A stretch of DNA of 14,111 nucleotides from an uncultured Collinsella sp. (GTDB lineage Bacteria; Actinomycetota; Coriobacteriia; Coriobacteriales; Coriobacteriaceae), in NCBI GenBank assembly GCA_902490405.1, contig CABUDS010000044.1, positions 1-14,111 on the forward strand, written 5' to 3'. The position numbers and the translations under genes are program-made. The notes under the pieces were generated by a model. It worked only from the letters and a program-made list of their open reading frames with translations. It had not been told where the DNA came from and ran no database searches. Below, piece by piece: positions 13,218-14,111 of the stretch (position 1 is the stretch's first letter; each line of letters starts with the position of its first letter).

Positions 13218-14111
13218 ATGCAGGCAGATTCCGCTCAGCAGCAGGGCCTTTATCGCCCCGAATTCGACCACGATGCATGTGGCATCGGCGCGCTCGCCGA
13301 TATCAACGGTGAGCGCCATCACCAGATTCTGGACGATGCGCTGTCCATTCTGGTCAACTTGGAGCACCGCGGCGGCACGGGACTCGAGAAGAACACCGGC
13401 GACGGCGCTGGCATCTTGTTCCAGGTTCCGCATCACTTTTTCCGTAAAGAGGCTCAAAAGTGCGGCCAGATTCTGCCGGCAGAGGGCGACTATGGCGTGG
13501 CCATGCTGTTCTTCCCACAGGACGACAGGGGCGTAGAGGATGCCCATCGCGTGTTTGAGGAGGGCTGCGCCGAGGCCGGCGTGCCGCTGCTCTTTTGGCG
13601 CGAGGTGCCGGTCGATCCGCATGACCTGGGCGAGACAGCCCGCGCCTGCATGCCTACCATCCTGCAGGCCTTTCTGGGGCGCCCCGACGACACGCCGGCG
13701 GGCGATGCCTTCGAGCGCCGTCTGTATGTGTGCCGCCGCACCATCGAGAAGAAGGCCGATGCCGAGTTTGCCCTGCACGACAAGATCTTCTACGTCTGCT
13801 CCATGAGCTCGCGCACTATCGTGTACAAGGGCATGCTCGTCGCCACGCAGATGCGCCGCTTCTTCATCGATCTCAACGACGCCGCCGTCAAGACGGCCGT
13901 TGCGCTCGTCCACTCGCGCTACTCCACCAACACCACGCCCAGCTGGGAGCGTGCGCACCCCAACCGCTTTATCATTCACAACGGCGAGATCAATACCCTC
14001 AAGGGCAATGTCAACTGGATTCGCGCCCGCGAACCCAACCTGTACAGCCCCGTGCTGCAGCACGATCTTGAGCGCGTGATGCCCATCATCAACTGCGAGG
14101 GTTCCGACTCC
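13218..14111 (+). CDS. gltB: Glutamate synthase large subunit, N-terminal part (3' end outside window)
   Basis: Only the first 298 codons are present, and the frame runs off the window end open. The enzyme makes two glutamates from glutamine and 2-oxoglutarate and is the main ammonia-assimilation route with glutamine synthetase. This part is the N-terminal glutamine amidotransferase (Ntn hydrolase) domain. The nucleophile is Cys21 in FDHDACGIGALAD, implying self-removal of a 20-residue propeptide. Next come LEHRGGTGLEKNTGDGAG (48-65), HSRYSTNTTPSWERAHPNR from residue 232 and HNGEINTLKGN with the glutamine-binding Asn255-Gly256-Glu257. ATG 13218 follows GGGGAGG (13205-13211) by six bases. The 453 bases upstream hold two palindromic repeats and a candidate regulatory dyad. 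Confidence 0.95.
   Translation, partial: MQADSAQQQGLYRPEFDHDACGIGALADINGERHHQILDDALSILVNLEHRGGTGLEKNTGDGAGILFQVPHHFFRKEAQKCGQILPAEGDYGVAMLFFPQDDRGVEDAHRVFEEGCAEAGVPLLFWREVPVDPHDLGETARACMPTILQAFLGRPDDTPAGDAFERRLYVCRRTIEKKADAEFALHDKIFYVCSMSSRTIVYKGMLVATQMRRFFIDLNDAAVKTAVALVHSRYSTNTTPSWERAHPNRFIIHNGEINTLKGNVNWIRAREPNLYSPVLQHDLERVMPIINCEGSDS

Noticed and set aside
13179..14063. A 294-codon minus-strand open frame
   Set aside because: It is antisense to gltB, whose amidotransferase motifs are unmistakable.

Overview
The window looks like chromosomal DNA from a high-GC Gram-positive gut anaerobe of the Coriobacteriia, most likely Collinsella or a close relative. This is an inference from GC-rich coding sequence with strong AGGAGG-type ribosome binding sites, a PTS-driven amino-sugar pathway, an anaerobe-type flavin reductase/rubredoxin pair, and protein features that read as actinobacterial. 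No 16S gene is present to settle it. Most of the window is ordinary chromosome. The unusual content is mainly in the intergenic DNA.

Left part (1-1844): the 3' end of rnr (RNase R, S1 domain) and its terminator, then a solitary small serine recombinase with a crossover-site-like palindrome just upstream, then a VanZ-family membrane protein.

MurNAc block (2049-6492): murR (RpiR-type regulator), murQ (MurNAc-6-P etherase), murP (PTS EIIBC) and mupG (DUF871 / 6-phospho-N-acetylmuramidase-like). Together they would import and phosphorylate MurNAc or MurNAc-GlcNAc from peptidoglycan turnover, split the disaccharide inside the cell, and convert MurNAc-6-P to GlcNAc-6-P plus D-lactate. A good intrinsic terminator sits between murP and mupG, and its U-tract abuts the mupG ribosome binding site.

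Middle (6585-9405): an ArsC/Spx-family thioredoxin-fold protein, a convergent unrecognised 136-residue protein, a tRNA-Gln(CTG)/tRNA-Glu(CTC) pair with a good promoter and terminator, a TPR-like protein, and smpB overlapping it. rnr and smpB, often neighbours in bacteria, are here about 8.5 kb apart.

Right part (9614-14111): a flavin reductase and a small rubredoxin, which look like a split high-molecular-weight rubredoxin; then, on the minus strand, gpmA (phosphoglycerate mutase) followed by mntH (NRAMP Mn/Fe importer); then the 5' end of gltB (glutamate synthase large subunit) running off the end.

Intergenic repeats: three unrelated families of long imperfect palindromes are visible. Family 1 occurs four times as two tandem doublets, each with an exact 80-bp period; these bracket the gpmA-mntH block. 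Family 2 is a tandem doublet with a 62-bp period after the arsC-like gene. Family 3 is a single long hairpin after smpB. The doublets share a design of long arms around a conserved asymmetric core, always in the same orientation. I consider them the best candidates for something undescribed in this window.
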